Notes: generated by a model not told the origin, from the sequence alone. A stretch of 11,969 bases of DNA from CAZNDN01 sp964571815 (GCA_964571815.1 CAZNDN010000124.1:1-11969), one strand, 5' to 3'; positions 1 through 7,612 are shown, counted from the first letter of the stretch. Translations and numbers: made by a program.

Positions 1-2
1 GT

Positions 3-53
3 GTTGATGCCTTTCGAGACAAACCGGCTGTCATGTTCGGTGTTCAGATTTAG
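3..53 (+). other. Possible C-terminal tail of an upstream gene
   Basis: The frame starting at base 3 is open from the window edge and ends at TAG 51-53, reading VDAFRDKPAVMFGVQI. This looks more protein-like than the other two forward frames and could be the last residues of a gene entering from the left. Only 16 residues are visible, so no family can be named and chance is quite possible. Bases 54-228 hold nothing I can recognise; the 74-codon frame open across 1-225 has no family resemblance. Confidence 0.2.
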
Positions 54-228
54 AAGTGCCAATGCAGACCCCAAATGGCACAACAAGCAGCCAATCAGGG
101 CTCGCCTCCCGTTTCAACGTACTTTGTCGTCCAACAGCATTCATTTCAACCACCAAGACCATGATATCCTTTACCTGGAACCTGGGCACCTCGTCTCCAC
201 GTGCGGCCCCTCGTTCAGCGTTTAGTAA

Positions 229-987
229 ATGAAAATATCCATCGTCACCGCCTCACGCAACAACTGCACCACCATTGCAGATTGCCTGCGAAGTATCTAC
301 AATCAGTCCCACCCCGACATCGAGCACATTGTGGTCGACGGCAGATCTACGGATGGTACGGTGGACGTTCTCCGCGACTGCGACAATGGGTCGATAGTGG
401 TCAGTGAAGAACCCAAGGGAGTCTACCATGCTCTGAACCGGGGGATAGATTTGTGCACAGGCGAAGTCGTGGGCTTTCTCCATGCCGACGATTTCTACCC
501 TCACGGGGAGGTTATTGCCGATGTTGCAAGAACCATTGAACGGATGAATGTGGATTCAGTATACGGCGACCTCATCTACGTGAGCCGGGATAACAGGGAA
601 CAGATGGTGAGGCTCTGGCGAAGCGGCCACTACTCGAGTCGCAGCCTCTACCGCGGATGGATGCCCCCACACCCGACCTTCTTTGCCGGAAGGACGATCT
701 ACAAAAAACACGGCGGCTTCGATACCAGCTTTACTATCGCGGCCGACTACGACATGTTGCTCAGGCTGCTGTTCAAGGCAGGAATCACGACGGCCTACAT
801 CCCTGAAGTCCTCGTGAAAATGAGAACGGGAGGCATCAGCAACAGAAACCTCCGAAATATTCTGCTCAAAATGGCTGAGGATGCCCGTGCTCTGAGAAAA
901 AACCGCGTAGGAGGAGCACACACCGTCCTTTGGAAGAACTTACGCAAAATTCCTCAACTGCTCGCGAATTCCTATGCCACAGGATAG
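229..987 (+). CDS. Family 2 glycosyltransferase (GT-A fold)
   Basis: This 252-residue protein transfers a sugar from a nucleotide donor, probably at the cytoplasmic face of the membrane during polysaccharide assembly. The N-terminus MKISIVTASRN is the first beta strand of a GT-A fold. The nucleotide-binding motif VVDGRSTDGT is at about residues 35-44, EEPKGVYHALNRG at about 60-72, and the DXD-like metal site HADDFY at about 85-90. The C-terminal half, with FDTSFTIAADYDMLLRL, matches the acceptor side of the WcaE/WcaA-like group that builds exopolysaccharide. The length is normal for a single-domain GT2 without membrane segments. The ATG at 229 puts the N-terminus exactly where the family begins, although no clear Shine-Dalgarno is visible. 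It overlaps the next gene by 14 bp, implying co-transcription. The family call is secure; the donor and acceptor sugars cannot be read from sequence. Confidence 0.93.
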   Translation: MKISIVTASRNNCTTIADCLRSIYNQSHPDIEHIVVDGRSTDGTVDVLRDCDNGSIVVSEEPKGVYHALNRGIDLCTGEVVGFLHADDFYPHGEVIADVARTIERMNVDSVYGDLIYVSRDNREQMVRLWRSGHYSSRSLYRGWMPPHPTFFAGRTIYKKHGGFDTSFTIAADYDMLLRLLFKAGITTAYIPEVLVKMRTGGISNRNLRNILLKMAEDARALRKNRVGGAHTVLWKNLRKIPQLLANSYATG

Positions 988-2419
988 GCGTTCATCACCT
1001 GCCCAATGTGTTTGGCCACTTCTGGTGGCACTGGCAGTGGTATCGGTGTCCGGTGAGAGAGATCAGCGGTTGAACAAGTACGTATTCTCCAGTGGAGCTT
1101 GCCGTGACTCCCTTTTTCTAATCGATTCAATTGCACCTTTCTTCTCACTTCACCACAATAACACTCCCAGCCCTACTTATTCATATTTTCGGTTCAAGAC
1201 CAACAAGAATCATCTTGATATCGGCAACGACGTTCTATTGGCCCTCCAGAGTTCCAGCAAAGGCACAGTCGGCCATGCCCTGGCAGCCGGTCGGCTGTGG
1301 TACAGCTCCAGTGCACTTGACGGCCATATTCATATTCAAGCAAACACCATTGCTCGGATAGACACATCCGCCTATATCAAGGAGGTTGCGCTCGAACGCT
1401 CCATATCCGGCATGCGTCACATCACCGGCTTCTCGGGTTACGATTTTCTTATGCGGGAAGCGTATTTCTCATTGAAATGGAATGACTGTCGCCTTCATAT
1501 AGGAAAGAAGAAGATGCGTTGGGGCCCCGGTTACAAGGGCACCCTTGGATGGTCGGGGGTCACTGTCTCTCCGTATTCTCTGTACCAGTTGTACATTCCA
1601 TTCGGCAACAGATTTCGCTATTCGTCCTTCTTTCACGGCTATGACGACATCAACACCTCCGACGTACCGCGCTTCGGCGCAGGCCAGCGCATCGATATCC
1701 GCATCTGTGAGCACCTGGATTTCGGTATGTACGAATTGGCCGTCTTCCACGGTATGCAGGACTTCGCACAATACTTTGTTCCCCTCCAGCTATACTATCT
1801 GGGCAGCAACGCCGGAGACAACGCCCCTGAGAACCTCCTTGGCGGGGCGGACGTGAACATATATCTGAGGCCGTTCAGGCTGTATGCCGAGTTCATCAAT
1901 GACGACATCACCGTCTTCGATAAAAGCGGCAATCCCAACAAATATGCATTCCAGGTCGGATCGTCCTGGCATTCGATGAAGTTGTTGCGGAGGGTGGGCA
2001 TTGAGTATACCCATGTGAGTCGCTATATATATGGCCATGAAGACCTGATGAACCAACACACTTACTATGAAGACCCCCTGGGGTGGCCATGGGGTAATGA
2101 CCAGGATGTGTTCAACGTTCACGCAATCTTCCGCCCGAGCGGGTCACTCAGTTCGCGTGCGGAGATCACGTATTGGATACTTGGGCAAGGAAGGATTGAG
2201 GACAGTTGGACGGCCGACGGACGGCCTGACATGGATGACGCCCCATATTGGCCTCAACATACCGACCGAGTGGTGTCGCTGCTTTCCTCACTCCACTATT
2301 CACCCCTGGATTGGATCCAATGTTCATTCTACCTGCGACCGGCGTGGACCAACGGTTCACCAAATCACTCCTTGTCCCTGTTTCTGCGACTTTGGGTGCC
2401 CCAAAGGAAGGGGTTATAG
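974..2419 (+). CDS. Capsule assembly Wzi-like outer-membrane protein
   Basis: The 481-residue product is probably an outer-membrane beta-barrel of the Wzi family, which helps attach or organise surface polysaccharide. A signal peptide is visible: basic residues R5-R6, a hydrophobic core at about 13-26 (VWPLLVALAVVSVSG) and a likely cleavage near residues 27-30. The signature Wzi-type segment is at about 174-206, with LHIGKKKMRWGPGYKG followed by GVTVSPYSLYQL. The rest alternates aromatic and polar strands, as in a barrel, and ends in a short strand plus basic residues. The ATG at 974 lies inside the end of the upstream glycosyltransferase gene, so translation is probably coupled. It is placed here because it directly precedes the signal peptide. 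Another barrel of similar size is the main alternative. The context of a glycosyltransferase and a WecA-type enzyme supports a surface-polysaccharide role. Confidence 0.82.
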   Translation: MPQDRRSSPAQCVWPLLVALAVVSVSGERDQRLNKYVFSSGACRDSLFLIDSIAPFFSLHHNNTPSPTYSYFRFKTNKNHLDIGNDVLLALQSSSKGTVGHALAAGRLWYSSSALDGHIHIQANTIARIDTSAYIKEVALERSISGMRHITGFSGYDFLMREAYFSLKWNDCRLHIGKKKMRWGPGYKGTLGWSGVTVSPYSLYQLYIPFGNRFRYSSFFHGYDDINTSDVPRFGAGQRIDIRICEHLDFGMYELAVFHGMQDFAQYFVPLQLYYLGSNAGDNAPENLLGGADVNIYLRPFRLYAEFINDDITVFDKSGNPNKYAFQVGSSWHSMKLLRRVGIEYTHVSRYIYGHEDLMNQHTYYEDPLGWPWGNDQDVFNVHAIFRPSGSLSSRAEITYWILGQGRIEDSWTADGRPDMDDAPYWPQHTDRVVSLLSSLHYSPLDWIQCSFYLRPAWTNGSPNHSLSLFLRLWVPQRKGL

Positions 2420-2443
2420 CTCTTCCGATGCTGAGCGAAATTC

Positions 2444-2467
2444 AGGTTTCGTAACTCGAAGAAACCT
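2444..2467 (+). terminator. Hairpin after the wzi-like gene, possible terminator
   Basis: AGGTTTC (2444-2450) and GAAACCT (2461-2467) form a perfect 7-bp inverted repeat around a 10-base loop, 24 bp after the stop codon. No T-run follows, so it is a poor intrinsic terminator and may instead be a 3'-end stabilising or Rho-associated structure. Confidence 0.3.
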
Positions 2468-2687
2468 CCGAGGCCCGGCCGGCAACCAGGGAAGCATCTC
2501 ATTGAATAATGATTCGAATCGCAGGCAGCCCTCTCGCTTCGCGCGGGTGCCCCCCCCCCTGGAAGATATGTGCTGCGGCGTCGCTTTGAACACATTTCTG
2601 CAAGACAGCGGGAGACGGGCCATAGCATATTTCGGAGTTATTACGTTCCACAAGATGCAAGAGAGGAAGATGGCGTGTTGCTTGAAC

Positions 2688-2717
2688 TTGCCACGGCACC
2701 TGCGATCATGGTATAAT
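2688..2717 (+). promoter_or_regulatory. Sigma70-type promoter for the wecA-like gene
   Basis: TTGCCA (2688-2693), an 18-bp spacer and a perfect TATAAT (2712-2717) match the sigma70 consensus. Transcription would begin near 2724, about 23 bases before the GTG at 2747 and 74 bases before the alternative ATG at 2798. It gives the wecA-like and receiver-like genes their own start separate from the wzi-like gene. Confidence 0.65.
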
Positions 2718-2746
2718 ACCTGTCGAACATCTCTGATCCGAGTTCT

Positions 2747-4234
2747 GTGAGGATTTTGCCCCTTGTACCATCTTCAGCCCCCGAAATCGAGATTTCCATG
2801 ACGGGGAGCCTGGCTTCCGCTGCGTTCGTATGCGCATTACTGTCGTGCCTGCTCTTGATTACGGTGCTTCGCACGTTGCACCTTAACAGGTATTTCGCAG
2901 ACACACCCGATCATCGAAAGATACACGTGCGCCCGCTTGCCCGTATCGGCGGGGTGGCATTTGTGACCGTGTTTCTCGCATTCCTCGCAGTCCTATCGCC
3001 GGTCGGTCTGCATTTTCCGGCAGGGCCCGACCGGTCCCTGTTTCCTGCCATGCTTGCGGCTACGGTCATTATCCTAGTGATAGGCCTGCTCGATGACACC
3101 TGGTTTGTTGAGGTCAGAGTTCGACACAAACTGCTCGTGCAAATCGTGATTGCCGCTGCGGTTGTGCTTGTCTTCGGAAATCGGTTCGATCATATCTTCC
3201 TGCTCCCGGAATTTCAGCTCCCGCAATGGCTCAACAGCGTTCTGTCTATCATGTGGCTGATTGGTATTGTCAATGCAGTCAATATCATCGACGGTATTGA
3301 CGGGCTTGCAGGTGGGATTGCCTTCACAGGATTCGTTCTTCTGGGTCTATTCGGCTTCTCCACGGGGTCGCAAGATCTGGTGATAGTCTGCCTGAGCCTC
3401 GCAGGAGCCACCCTGGGCTTTCTCCTGTTCAACTTCCCGCCCGCCAAAGTATTCATGGGTGACACCGGCTCGATGTTTCTGGGGTTTTGCCTGGGCCTCC
3501 TGTCCATGGAAGCCGCAACGCGTTCACGCGCCCAGCCTTCGATCCTTTTCGCCGCGCTTTTTGTCGGAGTTCCGGTTCTCGATATTTTTGTCGCCATGGT
3601 TCGTCGCTTTCTCAAGGGCATGGATCAGCACCTCGGGATTGCCGGATGCATCCACAAGATGATTCTGCCGGATAATCACCACATTCACCACCGCCTTGTG
3701 TATCGGGGACTGTCACATCTTCAGGCATGCCTGCTTTTGTACACCATCGCGGCAACCATGGGTATCTGCGGCCTTATCATGCTCAAACTTGATTTCGGGC
3801 CCCGGATAGTCCTCCTGGCATACATGGGCGTCGCTCTCGTGTTCATACTAAACCGGTTTGAATTCGGCGGGCGGTTTCGTCGTCTTGTTGGACTCTCGCG
3901 GAAACCCACCGGCCGACAGCAGGAAAGGGTAGTCGTCGCCGTCTGCGACTCTATCGTGGCTCAGCAGCAGGACCATTTGGCTTCGCACGCCCGGGAGAAT
4001 ATCAGGCTGGTCCCCGTGGATCTCAGGAATTCGGGGCTTGAGGATTTCCATGCTGTCGTTGCGCCAACGCAACAGCGGGCCGAACTCCACCGGCGCCTCC
4101 AGGGTCAGTCCACCGGGCGAGGCAGGCCGATCCTTCTTGACCTGCCCGACGACAGCGGAAGAATCGATGCAACATTGCTCCTTGCGCAAATACAGACCGC
4201 GACAACGGATACTTCAATGCGGGTGGGGACATGA
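2747..4234 (+). CDS. WecA/MraY-family undecaprenyl-P sugar-1-P transferase
   Basis: This polytopic membrane enzyme should move an N-acetylhexosamine 1-phosphate from its UDP carrier to undecaprenyl phosphate, the first lipid-linked step of polysaccharide synthesis. Family motifs appear in order (numbered from the GTG): FADTPDHRKIHVRPLARIGG about 50-69, the DD pair in GLLDD 113-117, NIIDGIDGLAGG about 179-190, GDTGSMFLGF about 238-247, PVLD 276-279, and the loop HHIHHRL 311-317. About ten hydrophobic segments lie between residues 21 and 370. Relatives are about 340-370 residues, whereas this one has 495: residues about 380-495 form a soluble extension without membrane segments. A GTG start at 2747 fits the promoter. 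The ATG at 2798 (codon 18) would remove a non-hydrophobic leader and is an equally good start. The stop lies 3 bp before the next gene. The substrate sugar is not determinable; WecA or WbpL-like roles are both open. Confidence 0.9.
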   Translation: MRILPLVPSSAPEIEISMTGSLASAAFVCALLSCLLLITVLRTLHLNRYFADTPDHRKIHVRPLARIGGVAFVTVFLAFLAVLSPVGLHFPAGPDRSLFPAMLAATVIILVIGLLDDTWFVEVRVRHKLLVQIVIAAAVVLVFGNRFDHIFLLPEFQLPQWLNSVLSIMWLIGIVNAVNIIDGIDGLAGGIAFTGFVLLGLFGFSTGSQDLVIVCLSLAGATLGFLLFNFPPAKVFMGDTGSMFLGFCLGLLSMEAATRSRAQPSILFAALFVGVPVLDIFVAMVRRFLKGMDQHLGIAGCIHKMILPDNHHIHHRLVYRGLSHLQACLLLYTIAATMGICGLIMLKLDFGPRIVLLAYMGVALVFILNRFEFGGRFRRLVGLSRKPTGRQQERVVVAVCDSIVAQQQDHLASHARENIRLVPVDLRNSGLEDFHAVVAPTQQRAELHRRLQGQSTGRGRPILLDLPDDSGRIDATLLLAQIQTATTDTSMRVGT

Positions 4235-4237
4235 CGG

Positions 4238-4756
4238 ATGCTCACTAAAAGCATCAAAGCTCTCCAGCGACTCAACGGGCGAGACTCGCGAACGGTGAGG
4301 ATTCTGATTGCCGCGCCCGGGTTCGAACTCCGCGCCGGATTGCAGCGCAGCCTGGGTGAAAGCACATATCCGGTTGATGTGGCCGAGACCAGAATCGATG
4401 CGGTTCGTGAGTTTCACAAGTATAAGCATTCCGTTGTGATCATGGATGCCTCGTTCCTGCCGCGGTCTCCTTCGCAGATCTCCCGGCTTATGTATGAAGC
4501 GCACCGGGAGCCGATCATCATTGCGGCCACCTACCCCGATCAGCTCTCCCTGGCGCTCAGGCACCTCAGGGAAGGGACCGTGTTCGACATCCTGCGCCTT
4601 CCCGTCTCCCAGGACAGATTCGATTCATTGTTGAATCGGGCACTGAACCACGGATTGCGTCATGCCGGCCACACCTTCCGTCGGGACTTCCTGCTGGTAG
4701 GTGCGCTGTCACTGCCGGTCTGGCTGCTGGGGTTGGTTGTACTGCTGATCAACTGA
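4238..4756 (+). CDS. Degenerate response-regulator receiver with C-terminal membrane anchor
   Basis: The 172-residue product has a receiver-like alpha/beta domain at about residues 20-140 and one hydrophobic segment at about 151-171 ending the protein. VRILIAAPGFELR begins the fold, but the usual acidic pair is replaced by A25-P26. The phospho-acceptor position is kept in VVIMD (D70), the switch Ser/Thr may be T98 in IIAATY, and the conserved Lys before Pro is missing (LRLP, about 119-122). Without the metal-binding acids and Lys, normal phosphorylation is doubtful, so it may work as a binding or scaffold domain at the membrane. It starts 3 bp after the wecA-like stop with a G-rich stretch (4222-4229) as possible ribosome binding site, so it is almost certainly co-expressed. 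A role in controlling the transferase is inference. The receiver assignment is fairly good; the function is unknown. Confidence 0.7.
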   Translation: MLTKSIKALQRLNGRDSRTVRILIAAPGFELRAGLQRSLGESTYPVDVAETRIDAVREFHKYKHSVVIMDASFLPRSPSQISRLMYEAHREPIIIAATYPDQLSLALRHLREGTVFDILRLPVSQDRFDSLLNRALNHGLRHAGHTFRRDFLLVGALSLPVWLLGLVVLLIN

Positions 4757-4770
4757 ACCTGCGTGCAACA

Positions 4771-4790
4771 GGGGGCGACCCAACGCCTCC
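4771..4790. terminator. Weak hairpin between convergent genes
   Basis: GGGGGCG (4771-4777) can pair with CGCCTCC (4784-4790) with one G-T pair and a 6-base loop. It sits in the 62-bp gap between the receiver-like gene and the convergent ATPase gene, where a two-way terminator is expected. No T-run follows on either strand, so support is limited. Confidence 0.3.
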
Positions 4791-4818
4791 CGGAAGAACG
4801 CCCCGCTCTCACTCCCCC

Positions 4819-6063
4819 TCAAAACAACACCCCAATCGGCAAAGCCACGCTGTTATTGCCCAGCGGCCGCGGGTCTGTGCCGTGGTACAGGACCACGGAT
4901 CGTACGATTCGGTCCTGGTGCGGGGGCAGGCTTCGGGTGAATGCCTCCAGGCCTTTGCAGTCATCGCGGCGGACCAGTGATGAGCGTTTCAGCTCCATGG
5001 GCACGATCCGGTTCCCCTCCTGAAGGATGAAATCCACCGCGCATCCACCGCGTTCCCGCCAGTAGTAGATTCTTCGCCGTCCCGGATCCATACCTCGCCA
5101 TACATTGAGCGACTGAAACACGGCCTGCTCGAGCCAGAATCCCTCATCCGGTCTTCCCTGAAGCGATTCCGTGCTGGTGATATCGGCAAGCCAGGCGGCC
5201 AGGCCGGAGTCATTCCAGAGTAGTTTTTTGCTCTTGACCACACCTTTGGCGCCGGACGTTGCATAGGTCGGCACACGGGTGATGAGGCAGGATGCTTCGA
5301 GCAGATTGAAGTATCGGTGACACGTGGGCTGGGTAACGGCCGCGTCGCGGGCTACCTCGGATTCGTTGAGCAGCCGTGCGGAGCGGTGGGCGGCCAACTG
5401 CATGACTCTCCGGAAATCGGCAAGGTCGGAAACGCTGCTGAGTGCCCTCAAGTCGCGTTCGAGATAGGTCTGAACATAACCGGTGAACCACAGAGAACGA
5501 CGGGAATCGTCCAGCAACGACACGGCCGGCGGGAACCCTCCGCGCAGCAGCCACCCCTCCCATGCGCCCCGGCGGTCGGGCCAATCCGAAGCTTCGAAAT
5601 CTTCCTGGAACAGCTTGCCGATTACGGACTCCAGCTCGGGAGCGGGGTCATGCCACTCGAGGGGACAAAACGGGCTGAGGTCCAGATATACGGCCCTCCC
5701 TGCAAGGGTTTCGCTCACCTGGTGAAGCAGCGAAAGATTTGCGGAACCGGTCAGAAGCGCCATGCCCGGCCTCGGGTCTTCATCAACCTTCTGTTTCAGG
5801 GCAACCAGGATCTCAGGCGCTTTCTGAACTTCATCCAGGGAAATCGGGAACCTGCTCAGCAGGCTTGCCGGGTCGGTTCGTGCCTGCTCGCGGATATCTA
5901 TACTGTCCAGAGAGTAGTAGGTGCGCTGCGATGAATCATGGACAAGGTGCCGAACCAGGGTGGTCTTGCCGGTCTGCCTTGCCCCGGTCACCACAACCAC
6001 AGGAAGAACCGAAAGGGCGGTTTCGACACGGGAAACCAAAAGTCTTGAATGAATTTTATTCAT
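4819..6063 (-). CDS. AAA+ ATPase with DUF4143 C-terminal domain (copy A)
   Basis: This 414-residue protein belongs to the widespread, poorly understood ATPases pairing an N-terminal AAA domain with a C-terminal DUF4143 region. Walker A is GARQTGKT (27-34), Walker B ISLDEVQ (74-80), and a sensor-like TGSANLSL follows at 105-112. The middle carries GGFPPA (175-180) and YVQTYLERDLR (196-206), typical of the family. The C-terminal part has WNDSGLAAWL (283-292) and a nuclease-like core with D344 in AVDFI and E357-x-K359 in MELK, which keeps the PD-(D/E)XK pattern. The length is normal and no residue is obviously lost. The ATG at 6063 is right for the family. No Shine-Dalgarno precedes it; instead a promoter lies 10 bases upstream, suggesting a nearly leaderless mRNA. 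It is a single-gene unit. Biological role unknown; toxin-antitoxin-like or defence roles are speculation. Confidence 0.93.
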   Translation of the reverse strand: MNKIHSRLLVSRVETALSVLPVVVVTGARQTGKTTLVRHLVHDSSQRTYYSLDSIDIREQARTDPASLLSRFPISLDEVQKAPEILVALKQKVDEDPRPGMALLTGSANLSLLHQVSETLAGRAVYLDLSPFCPLEWHDPAPELESVIGKLFQEDFEASDWPDRRGAWEGWLLRGGFPPAVSLLDDSRRSLWFTGYVQTYLERDLRALSSVSDLADFRRVMQLAAHRSARLLNESEVARDAAVTQPTCHRYFNLLEASCLITRVPTYATSGAKGVVKSKKLLWNDSGLAAWLADITSTESLQGRPDEGFWLEQAVFQSLNVWRGMDPGRRRIYYWRERGGCAVDFILQEGNRIVPMELKRSSLVRRDDCKGLEAFTRSLPPHQDRIVRSVVLYHGTDPRPLGNNSVALPIGVLF

Positions 6064-6073
6064 CGTATGAATA

Positions 6074-6102
6074 AATATACAATAATGTACGGATTATATC
6101 AA
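6074..6102 (-). promoter_or_regulatory. Promoter of ATPase copy A, abutting its start codon
   Basis: Read on the minus strand: TTGATA (6102-6097), a 17-bp spacer ending ATTATTG, and TATATT (6079-6074). Only ten bases separate the -10 element from the ATG at 6063, so the transcript would start about 3-5 bases before the codon and carry no ribosome binding site. The same layout occurs at three other places in the window. Confidence 0.65.
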
Positions 6103-6114
6103 GTCTTGTTTCCT

Positions 6115-6178
6115 GGTTCGGTGTGCTGAGGTGAGTTCCCGCTTTTTTCCTCTCACGGAGACACAGAGATCACGGAGG
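6115..6178 (+). repeat. Dispersed repeat, copy 1
   Basis: This stretch starts GGTTCGG and matches 8265-8327 along nearly its whole length with scattered changes, including a 19-base identical core CTCTCACGGAGACACAGAG (6150-6168 and 8298-8316). Such 'cacggagacacagag' repeats are known as non-coding dispersed elements in many bacterial genomes. This copy lacks the right half seen at 8330-8430. Confidence 0.75.
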
Positions 6179-6487
6179 AGTAATCAGCGGCAATTATTCA
6201 TGAGGGGGGAACACAAAGGAAAAAGCAGTCTGCATCTTTCAGGTGCGACGGTCCGGTTGACACGGGCACCGTCGAATCTCGGTCGCCGCACCCCGTTTCA
6301 TATGTCACACGTTTCGGAGAAGTGCGCGAAGCATATTTTGGCATACACGGACTGAATATTGCCAACGCTCGCGTCGATCAGGCGCGCGACAATGCGGTGC
6401 GCTCCTTTCCTCCGGCATTTGCTGAGCGGAAGAGGAGAAGTTCTTCCGTGAGCCCCACTTCGAACTGCCAACGAGGTACCATAGCCC

Positions 6488-7378
6488 GTGAGCTACTTGC
6501 TGTTCCTTGATGAAAGCGGGCATGATCATAGAGCATGCCCTTATGAGCTCCGAGGCGGCATTGCACTGCACGTGGGCAGGCTCTGGTCATTCATCCAGAA
6601 CATGCAGGCATTCGAGATTCGATGCTTTGGTGATTCTCTACACAAATACGGACTCGAAATCAAGGGTGAACGATTATTGAAGCGGAAGCGCTTTCGCAAT
6701 GCCCTGCAACTTCCCTTCTTTGATGAAAGCAACCGGAGGAGATTGGCCCTGTCCTTCTTGAACAAGGGCGCTGCCAGGAACCATTCTCCGACAAGACCTG
6801 AATTCACTGCCTATGCGCAAGCTTGTTTGTCTCTGGCGGAGGATGTTCTTAAGCTCCTGAACGACCACAACGCCAAGGTGTTTGCTGCCGCAATTCCCAG
6901 GGATGCCCGCAAACCTTCGTCGGGAGTCCCCAGTGACTTTTTGCGAAAGGACCAAGTCTTTCTGTTCGAACGCTACTTCCATTTTCTCCAAAGCAAAGGC
7001 GAACACGGAATTATTGTTATGGACGAAACCGACAAATCTTCCGACAGGGAATTCGTGTCGCGGATGCACGCGTATTTTACGCGCACTCAAACCGGTCGCC
7101 TCCGTGCTACGCACATCGTGCCCGCACCGGTTTTTGTCGAATCCGATATGGCCTACCCGATTCAAGCCGCCGACATTTGCATTTACTGCATCAATTGGGG
7201 ATTTCGCCTGGCCAACGCGGGAATGACCGGGGAGTACCGTGAAGAAATACGGGACCGATTCATACCATGGATAGAGAGAATGCAGTTTCACGGCAAACGG
7301 AGGGAAGGCAACAGTACATGGAATCTGCATGGCATAGTATGTGTTCCCGATCCCTACAAAAGCCGCAGATCCGGCTAG
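6488..7378 (+). CDS. DUF3800 domain protein
   Basis: The 296-residue product begins SYLLFLDESGHD, the hallmark opening of DUF3800 proteins: a hydrophobic strand followed by D8-E9-S10-G11. Further family-like acidic sites are MDE at 178-180 (after the strand GIIV) and QAADICIY at 226-233. Three acids on strands or helix starts (D8, D179, D229) suggest a metal-dependent nuclease of RNase H-like layout; that is inference. The GTG at 6488 puts the N-terminus on the motif and GAGGT (6473-6477) is a usable ribosome binding site ten bases upstream. It is transcribed alone, divergent from ATPase A and facing a hairpin 26 bp beyond its stop. DUF3800 genes are common in mobile and phage-linked regions, which fits the surroundings. 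Biochemical function is unknown. Confidence 0.88.
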   Translation: MSYLLFLDESGHDHRACPYELRGGIALHVGRLWSFIQNMQAFEIRCFGDSLHKYGLEIKGERLLKRKRFRNALQLPFFDESNRRRLALSFLNKGAARNHSPTRPEFTAYAQACLSLAEDVLKLLNDHNAKVFAAAIPRDARKPSSGVPSDFLRKDQVFLFERYFHFLQSKGEHGIIVMDETDKSSDREFVSRMHAYFTRTQTGRLRATHIVPAPVFVESDMAYPIQAADICIYCINWGFRLANAGMTGEYREEIRDRFIPWIERMQFHGKRREGNSTWNLHGIVCVPDPYKSRRSG

Positions 7379-7394
7379 TACGCCGTGCAAGATT

Positions 7395-7487
7395 AATAGC
7401 AAAGGGAGCAACACGCAAAACACGTGCTGCTCCCCAACAGGTAATGCCCGCGGAACCGCATGGATGCAGCCCCTTGGCTGAACCTGC
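7395..7487 (-). ncRNA. Candidate small RNA of about 90 nt
   Basis: A minus-strand promoter (TTGAAA, 17 bp, TATATT) predicts a start near 7487. No protein frame with a start and recognisable product follows, and the 11-bp hairpin at 7404-7434, followed on this strand by TTTGCTATT, could end the transcript near 7395. Two smaller hairpins lie inside: CAGCC-AAGG-GGCTG (7467-7480) and GCGG-TT-CCGC (7450-7459). The RNA would converge with the DUF3800 message. I recognise no known RNA family; it rests only on promoter plus hairpin. Confidence 0.35.
7404..7434. terminator. Strong hairpin after DUF3800, probably bidirectional terminator
   Basis: GGGAGCA (7404-7410) pairs with TGCTCCC (7428-7434) and CACG (7412-7415) with CGTG (7423-7426), with one A/C mismatch and a 7-base A-rich loop. 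It begins 26 bp after the DUF3800 stop. On the minus strand the stem is followed by TTTGCTATT, so termination is better in that direction. On the plus strand no T-run follows. Confidence 0.6.
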
Positions 7488-7493
7488 ACTGTA

Positions 7494-7522
7494 AATATAC
7501 GATAATCGCACACGAATTTCAA
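7494..7522 (-). promoter_or_regulatory. Orphan minus-strand promoter
   Basis: TTGAAA (7522-7517), 17 bp ending ATTATCG, and TATATT (7499-7494) on the minus strand. Spacing and the sequence around the -10 box match the promoters of both intact ATPase genes, but no protein gene lies downstream. Confidence 0.55.
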
Positions 7523-7612
7523 CCGGATGGTTGGCTTGCCCAACGCCCCTCCGGGCCACACCACAAGCCGAAATGAACAGTCATTGCTTTCATCAGATGT
7601 AGGCGCCGGGGC

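Larger units (their letters stand above)
2420..2746. other. Intergenic region between wzi-like and wecA-like genes
   Basis: This 327-bp gap has no convincing gene. It holds a 7-bp inverted repeat just after the wzi-like stop, a run of ten C at 2550-2559, and a good promoter near its right end. Frames open across it (for example one running from 2067 to 2750) have no family resemblance and overlap the wzi-like gene out of frame. It marks a break between two transcription units of the polysaccharide locus. Confidence 0.6.
6064..6487. other. Intergenic region between ATPase A and DUF3800 gene
   Basis: This 424-bp divergent region holds the ATPase promoter, one copy of the dispersed repeat (6115-6178), a 7-bp inverted repeat CGACGGT/ACCGTCG at 6246-6274 that brackets a TTGACA, and another 7-bp inverted repeat CGGAAGA/TCTTCCG at 6427-6448 just before the DUF3800 gene. 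No convincing plus-strand promoter with both boxes was found. A frame open from 6184 to 6510 reads without resemblance to any family I know. Confidence 0.5.

Noticed and set aside
2067..2750. A 227-codon plus-strand frame across the end of the wzi-like gene and the gap
   Set aside because: It overlaps the wzi-like gene out of frame for 350 bp, is rich in Arg/Pro/Ser/Cys, and resembles no family.
5317..5934. A 205-codon plus-strand frame
   Set aside because: Antisense shadow of ATPase copy A, whose motifs are intact on the other strand.
6257..6285. TTGACA at 6257-6262 as a promoter for the DUF3800 gene
   Set aside because: No usable -10 box lies 16-18 bp downstream (the position reads GC-rich); the TTGACA falls in the loop of an inverted repeat instead.
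6184..6510. Open plus-strand frame before DUF3800, containing REAYFGIHGLNIANARVDQ
   Set aside because: Partly protein-like, but it overlaps the DUF3800 start out of frame, has no good start or ribosome binding site and matches no family I know.
6674..7564. A 296-codon minus-strand frame opposite the DUF3800 gene
   Set aside because: It is antisense to a well-supported family protein, has no family motifs, and is broken in context by the hairpin and orphan promoter.
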